Shown here: positions 1-8,689 of the stretch, piece after piece
How positions within the stretch are numbered: the stretch's first letter is position 1
Layout of the letters: each line of letters opens with the position of its first letter
Source of the DNA: Loktanella sp. IMCC34160
GTDB lineage: Bacteria; Pseudomonadota; Alphaproteobacteria; Rhodobacterales; Rhodobacteraceae
Assembly (NCBI RefSeq): GCF_004145845.1
Contig: NZ_SELP01000002.1
Location: forward strand, 723,992-787,991
Length of the DNA: 64,000 nucleotides
Direction: 5' to 3'
Notes under the pieces: generated by a model
Database searches by the model: none
What the model saw: the letters and a program-made list of their open reading frames with translations, nothing else
What the model was told of the DNA's origin: nothing
Position numbers and translations under genes: made by a program

Positions 1-2106
1 CTTGTTCATGATCTGCGGGCGCGAGAAGTCGTCCATGCCCTCCACGAAAGAGGTATAGGCGGCAGCGGCCTCAAGAAGCTCGGCCAGACCGTTGGCGCCG
101 ACGCTTTCCGCGAATTCGGCAAAGTTGTTCGCCTCGTCCCGTTCCCGCGCGGCCGGGGCCGCGGCGGGGCGGCGCGGACGCACCGGGGTGACCGGGGCGC
201 CGGTGGCCGCGGGGGCGGCCTGTTCCGGGGCATCGACCCGCTGCGACGCGACCAGCTTGAGCGGGGCAGGACGGGGCCGCTCGGTGCGGCGCTCGACCGG
301 ACGCTCCGGCTTGACCGGGGCGGCAGGGCGGGCCGGACGGACAACGCGGCTCAGGTCCTCGCGGAAATTGCGCGCGGCCTTTTCGTCCTGATCGTCTTCG
401 TCGCCCAGCTGACGGGCGGCCTCGGTTGCGGCGACGGCGGCCTTGAGGTGCGAAATCGCTTCGCGGCGACGGCTGCCATCGGGTTCGGACATCTGGGCAT
501 CGGCCCGAGACATCAGACGCGACAGGGCGTCGTCGTCCGCCTCCGGCTCGCGTCCCAGAAGGGCCCGGCCCGGACGTTCCTTGGCGGCCACGGGGGCAAC
601 CTCGTCTTCGTCCTCGTCATCGTCGACAAGGTCATTGTCGACAAAGGCGTTGGTCATCTCGTCGTCAAGATCGTCCTCGTCCTCATAGTCATCGGACAGG
701 GCCAGATCTTCGTCCTCGGCCTCATCCTCTTCGTCCTGTTCAGCCTCGGCAAGATCCGCCAGCAGTTCGGCTTCGTCCTCGTCCGACAGGACGCCATGCG
801 CGATGCTGTCATAGCTGGAAAACTCGTCGATCCCGTCAAGCGCGGCAAAGTCGATCCCCGACCCCTCGGCCTGATCCTCGACATCGTCCTCGACCGTTTC
901 CGGCGCAGAGGCGGCGGCGATCACGTCGTCAAGGCGGCCCTCGGCCACGGCGGCGTCATAGTCGCGGCGCGACATGCGCAGAACGCGGGCCGCGATTGCG
1001 GGCTGCGGAGCGGGCGCTTCGTCCAGATCCGAATCCTCGGCATAGACGTCACTGTCGTCTTCGGCCTCGGCTTCGGCGCTCTCTTCGGTCACGGTTTCCA
1101 GAACAAGGGGTTCGGCCTCCTCAACGCTTTCGTCCGCGTCGAAGTCGGCAAGGCTGAAGGCCTCGATCTCAGCGTCGATATCATCATGATCGTCCGCCTC
1201 GACCTCGGCCACCGGCTCTTCCTCGGCGGTGTTCTCTGCGCTGGTCGCGGCCATGACGGCGGCAAGGCGCTCCGCCTCGTCGTCCTCAACCTCGGCCTCA
1301 GGCTCGGCCATCGGTTCGACCGCGGCCTCTTCCTGACGCAGCAGCGCCTCTTCGAAGGCATCGCTGAAGTCGTCGCCGTCTTCGTCGTCAAAGCTATCGA
1401 CCACACCCGACGACAGATCTTCGGCAAAGTCTTCGGTTTCCGTCACCGGGGCCGTGGACCGACCGACGACCGCGCGGATACGCTGCAGCTTGGCGGCGAC
1501 GCTTTCGCTGTCGGGGTGGGCGGGTGCTTCGGCAATGGTCGTGTCGACATCTTCCCAGACCTCGGCCGGTGCGTCCGCTTCGGCAACCTCTGCCTCTGGC
1601 GCCACCTCGGCCATCTCCGGCTCGGGCGTGACCTCAGGGGCGGCGTGTTCTTCCACTACCGGACCGGCGGCCGCGAGCGGTGGGGCCTCATCGGCCCCGG
1701 CCTCCGGCCCGGCAATGGTCCCGGTATCAAAGGCCGTCGCCTCGTCTCCGGTATTCGATGTCTGCGTTGCGGGAACCGCGGGTGCGGGCGGCATCGCCGG
1801 GGCCTCTGCCCGGACAGGCTCGGCCACGGGCTGCGGTGCAGCCTCCAGCGCGCCGGTCGCCCGCAGGACAAGACCCGAGGATTCCATCCGCGCCTCGACC
1901 CGGCGTGCGATCTCCTTCTCGGCGATCCTCGCCAGCATCTCTGCATCGGGGGTCGGGGGTTCTGCCCCGAAATATCTGTCATCCGCCGCCAGATCGCGGA
2001 AATACTCCGCGATGGCCTTCATCGTGTCGAAGGATTCGTCGAATCCCTCGAGCGTGCACGAGAAGGTGCCATAGGAAACGGTAAGAATCTTATTCGATCC
2101 AACCAT
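1..2106 (-). CDS. Acidic conserved protein, 3' end outside window
   Basis: The minus-strand frame is open from ATG at 2106 to the window edge, giving 702 codons with no stop, so the C-terminus is missing. An SD-like GGGGAGAAAG precedes the ATG. The first ~80 residues (beginning MVGSNKILTVSYGTFSCTLE) are ordered-looking and, from memory, conserved in Rhodobacterales. They are followed by several hundred residues dominated by Glu, Asp, Ala and Pro with long acidic runs, and then by an Arg/Pro-rich basic stretch near residues 590-640. No signal peptide, membrane segment or enzyme motif is visible. I do not recognise a function. The composition suggests a largely disordered scaffold or interaction protein. 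It is divergent from the thiamine pyrophosphokinase gene across 148 bp. Confidence 0.75.
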   Translation of the reverse strand, partial: MVGSNKILTVSYGTFSCTLEGFDESFDTMKAIAEYFRDLAADDRYFGAEPPTPDAEMLARIAEKEIARRVEARMESSGLVLRATGALEAAPQPVAEPVRAEAPAMPPAPAVPATQTSNTGDEATAFDTGTIAGPEAGADEAPPLAAAGPVVEEHAAPEVTPEPEMAEVAPEAEVAEADAPAEVWEDVDTTIAEAPAHPDSESVAAKLQRIRAVVGRSTAPVTETEDFAEDLSSGVVDSFDDEDGDDFSDAFEEALLRQEEAAVEPMAEPEAEVEDDEAERLAAVMAATSAENTAEEEPVAEVEADDHDDIDAEIEAFSLADFDADESVEEAEPLVLETVTEESAEAEAEDDSDVYAEDSDLDEAPAPQPAIAARVLRMSRRDYDAAVAEGRLDDVIAAASAPETVEDDVEDQAEGSGIDFAALDGIDEFSSYDSIAHGVLSDEDEAELLADLAEAEQDEEDEAEDEDLALSDDYEDEDDLDDEMTNAFVDNDLVDDDEDEDEVAPVAAKERPGRALLGREPEADDDALSRLMSRADAQMSEPDGSRRREAISHLKAAVAATEAARQLGDEDDQDEKAARNFREDLSRVVRPARPAAPVKPERPVERRTERPRPAPLKLVASQRVDAPEQAAPAATGAPVTPVRPRRPAAAPAARERDEANNFAEFAESVGANGLAELLEAAAAYTSFVEGMDDFSRPQIMNK

Positions 2107-2254
2107 GTTTTGCTCGCTTTCTCCCCAGCCCAGCGACGTTTTGTTTACCAGCAATTGGTTCGCAATCGGGAACGGAATAGGGTTATTGGGGGTATTATTT
2201 CATGACCCTTTTGGGGAATGTCGCCAAATCGGGATCAATGGGGCAAAGGCGTAA

Positions 2255-2914
2255 ATGATTGTTTCATCTCAGGCCGCAGTAACGCTTGTCGGTGGAGGCC
2301 ATTGTGGCCCGACGGATATTAACAGCGCCTTGCGCCATGCGCCAAACCTCGTGGCTGCTGATGGCGGGGCCGGGCGGGTCCTTGCCGAAGGGTTGCGACC
2401 CAAGGCCGTGATCGGTGACATGGACAGCCTGAGCGCAGAGGCGCGCGCGGCTTTTGCCGACCTGCTGCAGATTGTCCCCGAACAGGACACAACCGATTTC
2501 GAGAAGTGCCTGACCCGCATCGACGCCCCCTTGATCCTTGGGGTCGGGTTTCTGGGCGGCCGCGTGGACCATGAATTGGCGGTGTTCAACACGATGGCCC
2601 GTCACGCCGACCGGGCCATCGTTCTGCTGGGCAGTGATGATTGCCTCTGCTGTCTGCCCCCGGCCCTGACGCTGGACCTGCCTGCCCGAACGCGGCTGTC
2701 GCTGATGCCGCTTGGCACGGCGCGGGTCTGGTCGTCCGGCCTGCGCTGGGATCTGTCCGGGCAGGACATGGCGCCGGACGGGTTCCTGTCGATCTCAAAC
2801 GAAGTGGCCGGGCCTGTTACCCTACGAAGCGAAGGGCCGGTCCTGCTGATCACGCCGCGGGCGGCGCTTGCCCCGGTTGTGGCTGCCGTGACAGCCGCCG
2901 TTCCCGCGCGATGA
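2255..2914 (+). CDS. thiN: Thiamine pyrophosphokinase
   Basis: Transfers pyrophosphate from ATP to thiamine to make the cofactor thiamine diphosphate in the cytoplasm. The 219-residue length fits the family. Diagnostic motifs appear in order: AADGGA at residues 34-39, IGDMDS at 53-58, DTTDFEK at 78-84 and GGRVDHELA at 101-109, which together form the nucleotide and metal site. The C-terminal ~80 residues match the thiamine-binding domain region. The last 65 bp overlap tail-to-tail with the end of the convergent DMT transporter gene. It stands alone, with no other thiamine genes nearby. No TPP riboswitch is apparent in the 148 bp upstream. Confidence 0.9.
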   Translation: MIVSSQAAVTLVGGGHCGPTDINSALRHAPNLVAADGGAGRVLAEGLRPKAVIGDMDSLSAEARAAFADLLQIVPEQDTTDFEKCLTRIDAPLILGVGFLGGRVDHELAVFNTMARHADRAIVLLGSDDCLCCLPPALTLDLPARTRLSLMPLGTARVWSSGLRWDLSGQDMAPDGFLSISNEVAGPVTLRSEGPVLLITPRAALAPVVAAVTAAVPAR

Positions 2915-3767
2915 TGTAAAGCCCGGCGCCGATTGTCACGCTTATCCCAAGGGCGGCCAGCCCATTGGGCAGATCGCGGAAGATCAACCAGCCGATCAAA
3001 GTGCCAAAGGGGATTTCCAGATATTGCATCGGCGCCAGTGTGGCCGAAGGCGCGAAGCGCAGCGACCATGTCATCAACAGATGCGCCAGCGTCCCGATCA
3101 GCCCCAGCGCCAGCACCATGCCCAGACCCGCGCCGCCGACCCCGGCAAGGGACAGCGGCGGCCAGTCCGGGAACACCAGCGCGACCGGCCCGAGAACCGC
3201 CAGCGCCATGGCGCCCGACACCGCCTGCATCGACACAGGGTCCACGTCCTTGGCCATCATCCGCGTCACAAGCATGAAGCCGACAAAGGTGACCGCCACC
3301 CCCAGCGGCAAGAGCGCGGGCCAGCCCACGGCGGCGAAATTCGGCTGAATCACCAGAAGCGTCCCGGCGAACCCCACCGCGCAGGCCCCCAGCCGGTGCG
3401 GGCCCACCTCCTCGCCCAGAAACAGCCAGCCCGCCAGCAGCATCAGGAAAGGCATGACAAAGGCAATCGCCAGCGCGTCCGCCAGCGGCAGATATTTCAG
3501 GGCGGAAAACATCATCGCGATCCCGGCGATATGCAGAACCGTCCGAACCGCGATCAGCGACAACAGCCTGCGCCCCGCCGGAATGGGCAGGCGAAACATC
3601 AAAGCAAGTGGAAACAGGAACAGGGCTTGCGCGCCAAAGCGGATCATCACCATCGCGCCCACGGACATCACCGACCCAAGCAGTTTCGCAATCGCGTCCC
3701 CCATGGGCGCGAGGATGCAAAACCCCACCATCAGGAGCATGCCAAGGAAAGGACGATCCGCCTGCAT
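2850..3767 (-). CDS. DMT/EamA family transporter (first of tandem pair)
   Basis: A 305-residue inner-membrane protein with about ten hydrophobic segments arranged as two EamA repeats, the usual size for 10-TM drug/metabolite exporters. The second repeat carries the family-like stretch FAPSATLAPMQYLEIP before the last helices. The C-terminus is basic (RERRLSRQPQPGQ), consistent with a cytoplasmic tail. It lies 9 bp downstream of a second EamA gene with very similar landmarks, so the two look like a tandem duplication that is co-transcribed. Substrate cannot be read from sequence; members export amino acids, purines, cofactors or drugs. The 3' end overlaps the convergent thiN gene by 65 bp. Confidence 0.85.
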   Translation of the reverse strand: MQADRPFLGMLLMVGFCILAPMGDAIAKLLGSVMSVGAMVMIRFGAQALFLFPLALMFRLPIPAGRRLLSLIAVRTVLHIAGIAMMFSALKYLPLADALAIAFVMPFLMLLAGWLFLGEEVGPHRLGACAVGFAGTLLVIQPNFAAVGWPALLPLGVAVTFVGFMLVTRMMAKDVDPVSMQAVSGAMALAVLGPVALVFPDWPPLSLAGVGGAGLGMVLALGLIGTLAHLLMTWSLRFAPSATLAPMQYLEIPFGTLIGWLIFRDLPNGLAALGISVTIGAGLYIIARERRLSRQPQPGQAPPAA

Positions 3768-3776
3768 AGGCGCAGG

Positions 3777-4715
3777 CTATGCGCGCGGCCGCCTTGGGGC
3801 AACGGCCGGAAGGGTCACCGACCCGCGCCGCGCGTTCACCCGTTCCCGATGGATGATGTAAAGGCCGGACAGGACGATGATCCCGATCCCGGTCCAGGTC
3901 AGCGCATTGGGGAAGTCGCTGAAGATCACATAGCCAAGGATCGCCGCGCTGACGATTTCAAGATAATGCAGCGGCGCAAGCGTGGCCGAAGGCGCGAAAC
4001 GCAGCGCGAAGGTCATCATCAGATGCGACACCGCCGCCGCCGCGCCGACCCCGAACAGCCAGACCCACTCCAGCCCGTCGGGCATCTGCGGGTCCAGCGT
4101 TGGCCAATGGGCCCAGTCGGCCAGCACCAGCACCGGGATGCAGATCACCATGGCGACCGTTGCCGTGTGATATTGCATCGCGACCGGATGCATCTGTTTG
4201 CCAAGGCTGCGGGTGACCAGCATGTAGGCCGCAAAGGAAAACGCCGTACCCAGCGGGAACAGCGCGACCAGCCCGAAGGCCACAAGGCTGGGCTGGATCA
4301 CCAGAAGCGATCCGCAAAACCCAACGACCGAGGCCCCGATCCGCCGCGCGCCCACCTCGTCGCCAAAGATGACCCGGCCGAGGATCAGCAGGATGAAGGG
4401 TTCGACGAAGGCAATGGCCAGCGCGTCGGCGATGGGCATGACCTGCACCGCCGCGACAAAGCAATAGGTCGACAGGATCAGGAACACCGCCCGCAGGATC
4501 AACCGGCCCAGAACCCCCGGCCCCATCCGCACCCCCTGCCCCATCCACAGGCAGACCGGCAGCATCAGCGCCGCCTGCACCACGAAACGGGCCGTGGTGA
4601 TCTGGCCCACCGGCAGGGTCTGCGCGGCCAGCTTCGACGCCACGTCGATCAGCGGCGCGGTCACGCAAAAGCCCAGCATCAGGGCGACACCAAGAAGGAT
4701 ACGATCGCTATTCAT
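3777..4715 (-). CDS. DMT/EamA family transporter (second of tandem pair)
   Basis: A 312-residue protein with ten predicted membrane helices in two EamA halves. I chose ATG 4715 (MNSDRILLGVALMLGF) because the peptide from there begins directly with the first helix and matches the start of its neighbour. An upstream in-frame start at 4862 would overlap the divergent nitroreductase gene. The stretch FAPSATLAPLHYLEI corresponds to FAPSATLAPMQYLEI in the downstream paralogue, supporting tandem duplication. The spacing of 9 bp to that paralogue implies one transcript. The substrate is unknown. It is divergent from the nitroreductase gene with about 124 bp between starts. Confidence 0.83.
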   Translation of the reverse strand: MNSDRILLGVALMLGFCVTAPLIDVASKLAAQTLPVGQITTARFVVQAALMLPVCLWMGQGVRMGPGVLGRLILRAVFLILSTYCFVAAVQVMPIADALAIAFVEPFILLILGRVIFGDEVGARRIGASVVGFCGSLLVIQPSLVAFGLVALFPLGTAFSFAAYMLVTRSLGKQMHPVAMQYHTATVAMVICIPVLVLADWAHWPTLDPQMPDGLEWVWLFGVGAAAAVSHLMMTFALRFAPSATLAPLHYLEIVSAAILGYVIFSDFPNALTWTGIGIIVLSGLYIIHRERVNARRGSVTLPAVAPRRPRA

Positions 4716-4839
4716 GCCCCCCGGATAGGAGGCGGGCTTGACCCCGTCCATCCTGAAACCGACATCCCCGATCCCAAGTGATTGCACCGCGCCGATTTTC
4801 CGGCCACGATCCCAGCAACCACGGATCAGGAGACCCCCG

Positions 4840-5532
4840 ATGTTCGCCCGCGAAAAGATCAACTATGCACCGATCCCCCTGCCCGACCGCGCCAATTTGA
4901 CCGATGACGAGATGATCGCAGCGGCCCGCGCCTTCTATGACCAGATGAAGAAACGCCATTCGGTGCGGGATTTCTGCGACCGGCCCGTGCCGCGACAGGT
5001 GATCGAGGATTGCGTGCGCACCGCCGGGTCCGCCCCGTCTGGCGCCAACCACCAGCCCTGGCATTTCGTTGCCATTTCAAACCCGGCGATCAAGGCGCAG
5101 ATTCGCGCGGCGGCCGAGGAAGAGGAAAAGAAATTCTACGAAGGCGGCGGCGGTGACGAGTGGATCAAGGCGCTGGAACCGATCGGAACCAATGCCGATA
5201 AACCGCATCTGGATATCGCGCCCTGGCTGATCGTGATCTTCGCCCAACGCTGGGGCGAATTCGATGACGGCACCCGCTACAAGAACTACTACGTTCCCGA
5301 AAGCACCGGGATCGCCACCGGGTTTCTTCTGGCCGCGCTGCATCAGGCGGGGTTGGTGTCGTTGACCCATACGCCCAATCCGATGAGCTTCCTCAACGAC
5401 CTTCTGGGCCGCCCGAAGTCGGAAAAACCGATCATGATCGTCGCGGTCGGGCACCCGTCGGACGACGCGACCGTGCCCTCTGTCGCCAAGCTGAAGAAGC
5501 CGCTGGACGAGATCCTGACCGTCGCCGACTGA
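4840..5532 (+). CDS. Nitroreductase-fold flavoprotein, iodotyrosine deiodinase-like
   Basis: A 230-residue FMN-dependent nitroreductase-superfamily enzyme. ATG 4840 is preceded by CAGGAGA. The N-terminal FMN motif KKRHSVRDF (residues 37-45) and the loop TAGSAPSGANHQPWHF (61-76) match the iodotyrosine deiodinase (IYD) subgroup closely. The IYD substrate-clamp residues are present at exactly the mammalian spacing: E96, Y100 and K121, equivalent to human E157, Y161 and K182 as I remember the numbering. The later block GFLLAALHQAGLVSLTHTPNP and LLGRP also fit. The enzyme would be expected to reduce halotyrosines or similar halophenols using reduced FMN. This is inferred from motif identity; activity is not established. 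It is a cytoplasmic, single-gene unit beside two exporters. Confidence 0.85.
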   Translation: MFAREKINYAPIPLPDRANLTDDEMIAAARAFYDQMKKRHSVRDFCDRPVPRQVIEDCVRTAGSAPSGANHQPWHFVAISNPAIKAQIRAAAEEEEKKFYEGGGGDEWIKALEPIGTNADKPHLDIAPWLIVIFAQRWGEFDDGTRYKNYYVPESTGIATGFLLAALHQAGLVSLTHTPNPMSFLNDLLGRPKSEKPIMIVAVGHPSDDATVPSVAKLKKPLDEILTVAD

Positions 5533-5606
5533 CCCGCCGCGACATATCCCACCGTTGACACGCGCGGTTTGCCCGGCCAAAGGTCGGGCAACCTGACGGA
5601 GCACCG

Positions 5607-7163
5607 ATGACAGACGCACCTGCCGATATCCCGCCAGAAGAATTCAATGAATGGGGGCCGTTTGGACGGCCGATCTTCGACGATCCGCAGGCGCGGGCGC
5701 TGTCGCGCGTGGGCGTGGTCGATGTCGGTTCGAACTCTGTCCGGCTTGTGGTGTTCGACGGGGCCGCGCGCAGCCCCGCCTATTTCTACAACGAAAAGAT
5801 CATGTGCGCCCTTGGCGCGGGATTGCAGGAAACCGGACGGCTGAACCCCGAAGGCCGGGTGCGGGCGTTGAACGCGATCCGCCGTTTCGCGGCCCTTGCC
5901 GAGGGGATGGGCATCGCCCCCCTGACCGCCGTGGCCACCGCCGCCGTGCGCGAGGCCACCGACGGGGCCGAGTTCCGGGCCGAGGTGGAACGCGAAACCG
6001 GCATCCGCCTTTATGTAATCGACGGCGAGGAAGAGGCGCGGCTGTCGGCGCAGGGGGTTCTTCTGGGCTGGCCGGGGTCCTATGGGCTTGTTTGCGATAT
6101 CGGCGGCTCGTCAATGGAACTGGCCGATCTTGAGAACGGCGAGGTGGGGCACCGCCTGACGTCGCCGCTGGGGCCTCTGAAGCTGCGCGGCTTTGCCTCC
6201 AAGAAGGCGCTCAAGGCCCATGTCCGGCAGATCATGCTGGACCTGCACGACCGGATGGGCAACGAGACCGGCAAGCGGCTGTTCCTAGTGGGCGGCAGTT
6301 GGCGGGCCATCGCCCGGGTCGATATGGAACGGCGGGGCTATCCGCTGACCGTGCTGCACGAATACCGGATGACGAAACAACAGGTCGCGGCGACCGGCGA
6401 GTATATCAGCGTCAGCAACCTTGAAACCCTGCGCGGGCGCACCGGCACCTCGGCCGACCGGATGGCGCTGGTGCCCATCGCATCAGTCGTGCTGCGCGAG
6501 TTGGTCAACACCTTCAAGCCCAAGGACATCACCATTTCCTCCTACGGGATTCGCGAAGGGATGCTGTATCAGCAGATGCCGCAGGAATTGCGGATGCGCG
6601 ACCCGTTGATCGAGGCCTGCCGCTTTGCCGAGGCGAAGGATGCCCGCCTGCCGGGCTTCGGCAAAACGCTGTATGATTTTGTCTCGCCGCTGTTTCCCCG
6701 CGCCGATTGGCAAAAACAGCGGATCATCAAGGCCGCCTGCCTGCTGCATGACGTGACCTGGCGGGCGCACCCCGACTACCGGGACGAGGCAGCGTTCGAC
6801 AACGTGACCCGCGCCAACCTTGGCGGGCTGAAGCACCGGGAACGGGTGTTCCTCGGCCTTGCGCTGCTGCACCGCTATACCAACAAACGCGAAGGATCGC
6901 GGTTTGAACCGATCTTTCAACTGCTCGAAGCCGAACGCCAGCGAGAGGCGGAGGTGCTGGGCAAGGCCATGCGGCTGGGTGCGATGTTGTGGCTGCAAGC
7001 CGATGAACCGCCGGGCGTCCTGAAATGGAAGCCCAAGAAACGGCACCTTATCCTTGAACTGACCGACCACGCCCGCCCCTTGTTCGGCGAAGTGGCCGAG
7101 GCGCGACTGAACGCGCTGGCCAGCGCGCTGAACGCCACATCCGAGGTGAAGTTTGAAAGCTAG
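5607..7163 (+). CDS. ppx: Exopolyphosphatase / pppGpp phosphatase family protein
   Basis: A 518-residue ASKHA-fold Ppx/GppA phosphatase, which hydrolyses terminal phosphates of polyphosphate and possibly the 5'-phosphate of pppGpp. The phosphate-1 motif VVDVGSNSVRL is at residues 37-47, the catalytic-acid region DGEEEARLS at 139-147 and the phosphate-2 motif DIGGSSMEL at 164-172. The C-terminal part (~330-518) contains a histidine-rich, HD-like region including LLHDVTWRAHPDYR, as in the longer Ppx proteins of alphaproteobacteria. The ATG at 5607 follows CTGACGGAGC. It begins 74 bp after the nitroreductase gene and could be co-transcribed. Whether polyphosphate or pppGpp is the main substrate cannot be decided here. 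No ppk is in the window. Confidence 0.88.
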   Translation: MTDAPADIPPEEFNEWGPFGRPIFDDPQARALSRVGVVDVGSNSVRLVVFDGAARSPAYFYNEKIMCALGAGLQETGRLNPEGRVRALNAIRRFAALAEGMGIAPLTAVATAAVREATDGAEFRAEVERETGIRLYVIDGEEEARLSAQGVLLGWPGSYGLVCDIGGSSMELADLENGEVGHRLTSPLGPLKLRGFASKKALKAHVRQIMLDLHDRMGNETGKRLFLVGGSWRAIARVDMERRGYPLTVLHEYRMTKQQVAATGEYISVSNLETLRGRTGTSADRMALVPIASVVLRELVNTFKPKDITISSYGIREGMLYQQMPQELRMRDPLIEACRFAEAKDARLPGFGKTLYDFVSPLFPRADWQKQRIIKAACLLHDVTWRAHPDYRDEAAFDNVTRANLGGLKHRERVFLGLALLHRYTNKREGSRFEPIFQLLEAERQREAEVLGKAMRLGAMLWLQADEPPGVLKWKPKKRHLILELTDHARPLFGEVAEARLNALASALNATSEVKFES

Positions 7164-7229
7164 GGTCTGTCGTCCTGATTTAACGGCGGCGCGACCGGGC
7201 TGAGGGAGCGGTCCGGACGTTTCCCCGCG

Positions 7230-7610
7230 TCAAAGGTCGATTTCTTCCCCCTCAGGCGGCACCCAGTACGGCGCGTCGGCCCGGCGTCGCAGGATGATGT
7301 CGCCGTTGGGCAGCACTTCGGGCGGGTGGTAGTTTGAAAAACTGTCCACGGTTTCCAGAAGCTCGATCAGGGCCGGGCCCATCTCAACCGCCAGTTCCCG
7401 GAAGGCGGGGCGCAGTTCCTCGGCCAGACCTTCGAATTCCTCGATGGCCGGTTCCATCTCTTCCATAATGCCCTTCAGGATCAGGCGCGCGCCCTCCTCC
7501 ATCAGGGAAAACCCGTCTTCCTCTGTCTCCTCAGCCTCTTGCGCGGGCAGGCCCACGGGCAGCAGGGACAAGGACAGGGCGAAGGCGGCGCTGGGTATGA
7601 TCCGTTTCAT
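7230..7610 (-). CDS. Small secreted acidic protein
   Basis: A 126-residue protein with an N-terminal signal peptide (MKRIIPSAAFALSLSLLPVG, cleavage probably after LPAQ around residue 22). ATG 7610 is chosen because it places the signal peptide at the N-terminus; the frame extends further upstream into the EEP gene. The mature part is rich in Glu and Leu and contains amphipathic helical repeats such as GIMEEMEPAIEEFEGLAEEL, then a conserved-looking tail ending in a run of acidic residues. It has no Cys lipobox. I recall proteins of this type in Rhodobacterales genomes, sometimes mislabelled as ATPases; no P-loop is present. The function is unknown. The gene follows the EEP gene by 38 bp on the same strand. 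Confidence 0.7.
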   Translation of the reverse strand: MKRIIPSAAFALSLSLLPVGLPAQEAEETEEDGFSLMEEGARLILKGIMEEMEPAIEEFEGLAEELRPAFRELAVEMGPALIELLETVDSFSNYHPPEVLPNGDIILRRRADAPYWVPPEGEEIDL

Positions 7611-7648
7611 GGGACCAATATAGGGGCACCCCTGCCCCCGCCCAAGGG

Positions 7649-8674
7649 TCAAAGGTCGATATCGATCGACACCGGGAAATGGTCCGAGGCGATCAGCAGA
7701 GACTCGCGCAGGGCGGGGTCTTCGTAACAGCGGCAATCGTCGAACGGGTGCCAGATGCGCCATTCCGGCCCGATCCGTTCCAACCCCGGCGAGACCATCA
7801 CGTAATCCAACAGCGCCGAGAGGTAGCGCCCGTCATGTGGCAGGCGGAAGCGCGCGGTGGTCGGCATCGCACCCACCCGCTGACCAAGTGCCATCTTGGC
7901 GTGGGGGTCAAACAGGGTCGTCGCGCCGTTTTCCCCCAGAACGATCTCGATGCTCGACCGGCCGAACAGCTTTTCATATTCATCCAGCCCCGGCCCATCG
8001 TTGAAATCGCCCAGAACGATCAGGTCTTCGCCCGCTTCCAGATGTTGTTCGACGCGCTGACGCAGCCAGATGCATTGGGCCAGCTGCTTGCGTCGGTTCT
8101 CGATCGACACGCGCATGATCTCTTCGCGGCTGCGGGCACCGTGGGGGGCCTTGGATTTGGCATGGACCCCGATCAGGCGAAACTCGCGCCCCGCCGTGGT
8201 GCGGGCGGCAACCTCCAGCGGTGGTTTCGACCAGCGGATCAGATCCGGGTCGGCGTCCACGTCCAGATCAATCCGAAACACGCTGTCGAAGCGGGGCGCG
8301 TGACGGTCGCCCTTCTTGCCGGTCTCATCGCCCTGCGGGTCGTGATAAACCACCAGCCGATCCGGATCATAAAGCAGCATGATCTCCTGCTGGGTGTCGT
8401 TCTGAAATCCGATCAGGGCCTTCCGCGCCCGCAGATCGAACCGCGCGGCGAAGTTTTCCAGCGCGGCGACCCCGTCACGGCCCCGGTGCACATCAGGGGC
8501 TTCGATCACCATGACCGCGTCGGCGTCCAGTGCGGTGAACACATGGCCCAAGGCCGCGATTTGTTCGTCCCGGCGCACGTCCTGACGGCCCGACCATGTG
8601 TGATCCTCGATCAGCTTGCCGGTGTCGTCGAACAGATTGTCGAACCATTCGACGTTATAGGTCGCGATGCGCAT
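7649..8674 (-). CDS. Endonuclease/exonuclease/phosphatase (EEP) family protein
   Basis: A 341-residue protein of the DNase I/exonuclease III fold. The first strand RIATYNVEWF (2-11) carries the metal-site Asn of the fold. VLGDFNDGP near residue 215 supplies the Asp-Asn catalytic pair, and the C-terminal SDHFPVSIDI contains the Asp-His pair of the active site. An internal HAKSK segment (~residue 170) is also typical. No signal peptide is present, so a cytoplasmic nuclease or phosphodiesterase is likely; substrate is not resolvable. It lies in a minus-strand run with the downstream small secreted protein and the upstream TerB-DnaJ gene (15 bp). Confidence 0.85.
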   Translation of the reverse strand: MRIATYNVEWFDNLFDDTGKLIEDHTWSGRQDVRRDEQIAALGHVFTALDADAVMVIEAPDVHRGRDGVAALENFAARFDLRARKALIGFQNDTQQEIMLLYDPDRLVVYHDPQGDETGKKGDRHAPRFDSVFRIDLDVDADPDLIRWSKPPLEVAARTTAGREFRLIGVHAKSKAPHGARSREEIMRVSIENRRKQLAQCIWLRQRVEQHLEAGEDLIVLGDFNDGPGLDEYEKLFGRSSIEIVLGENGATTLFDPHAKMALGQRVGAMPTTARFRLPHDGRYLSALLDYVMVSPGLERIGPEWRIWHPFDDCRCYEDPALRESLLIASDHFPVSIDIDL

Positions 8675-8689
8675 TCCGCCCCCTTTCGG

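Noticed and set aside
448..2205. 585-codon plus-strand open frame opposite the acidic protein
   Set aside because: It is the antisense shadow of a GC-rich minus-strand gene whose Glu/Asp/Ala codons read as stop-free sequence on the other strand. It has no ribosome binding site and the composition is unlike a natural protein.
2107..2254. TPP riboswitch upstream of thiN
   Set aside because: I could not find the conserved CUGAGA and ACCUGAUCUGG-like THI-box elements in this gap.
3024..4781. 585-codon plus-strand open frame across the two DMT genes
   Set aside because: It is antisense to two clear membrane transporter genes and is extremely rich in His, Arg and Gln, the usual product of reading hydrophobic codons backwards.
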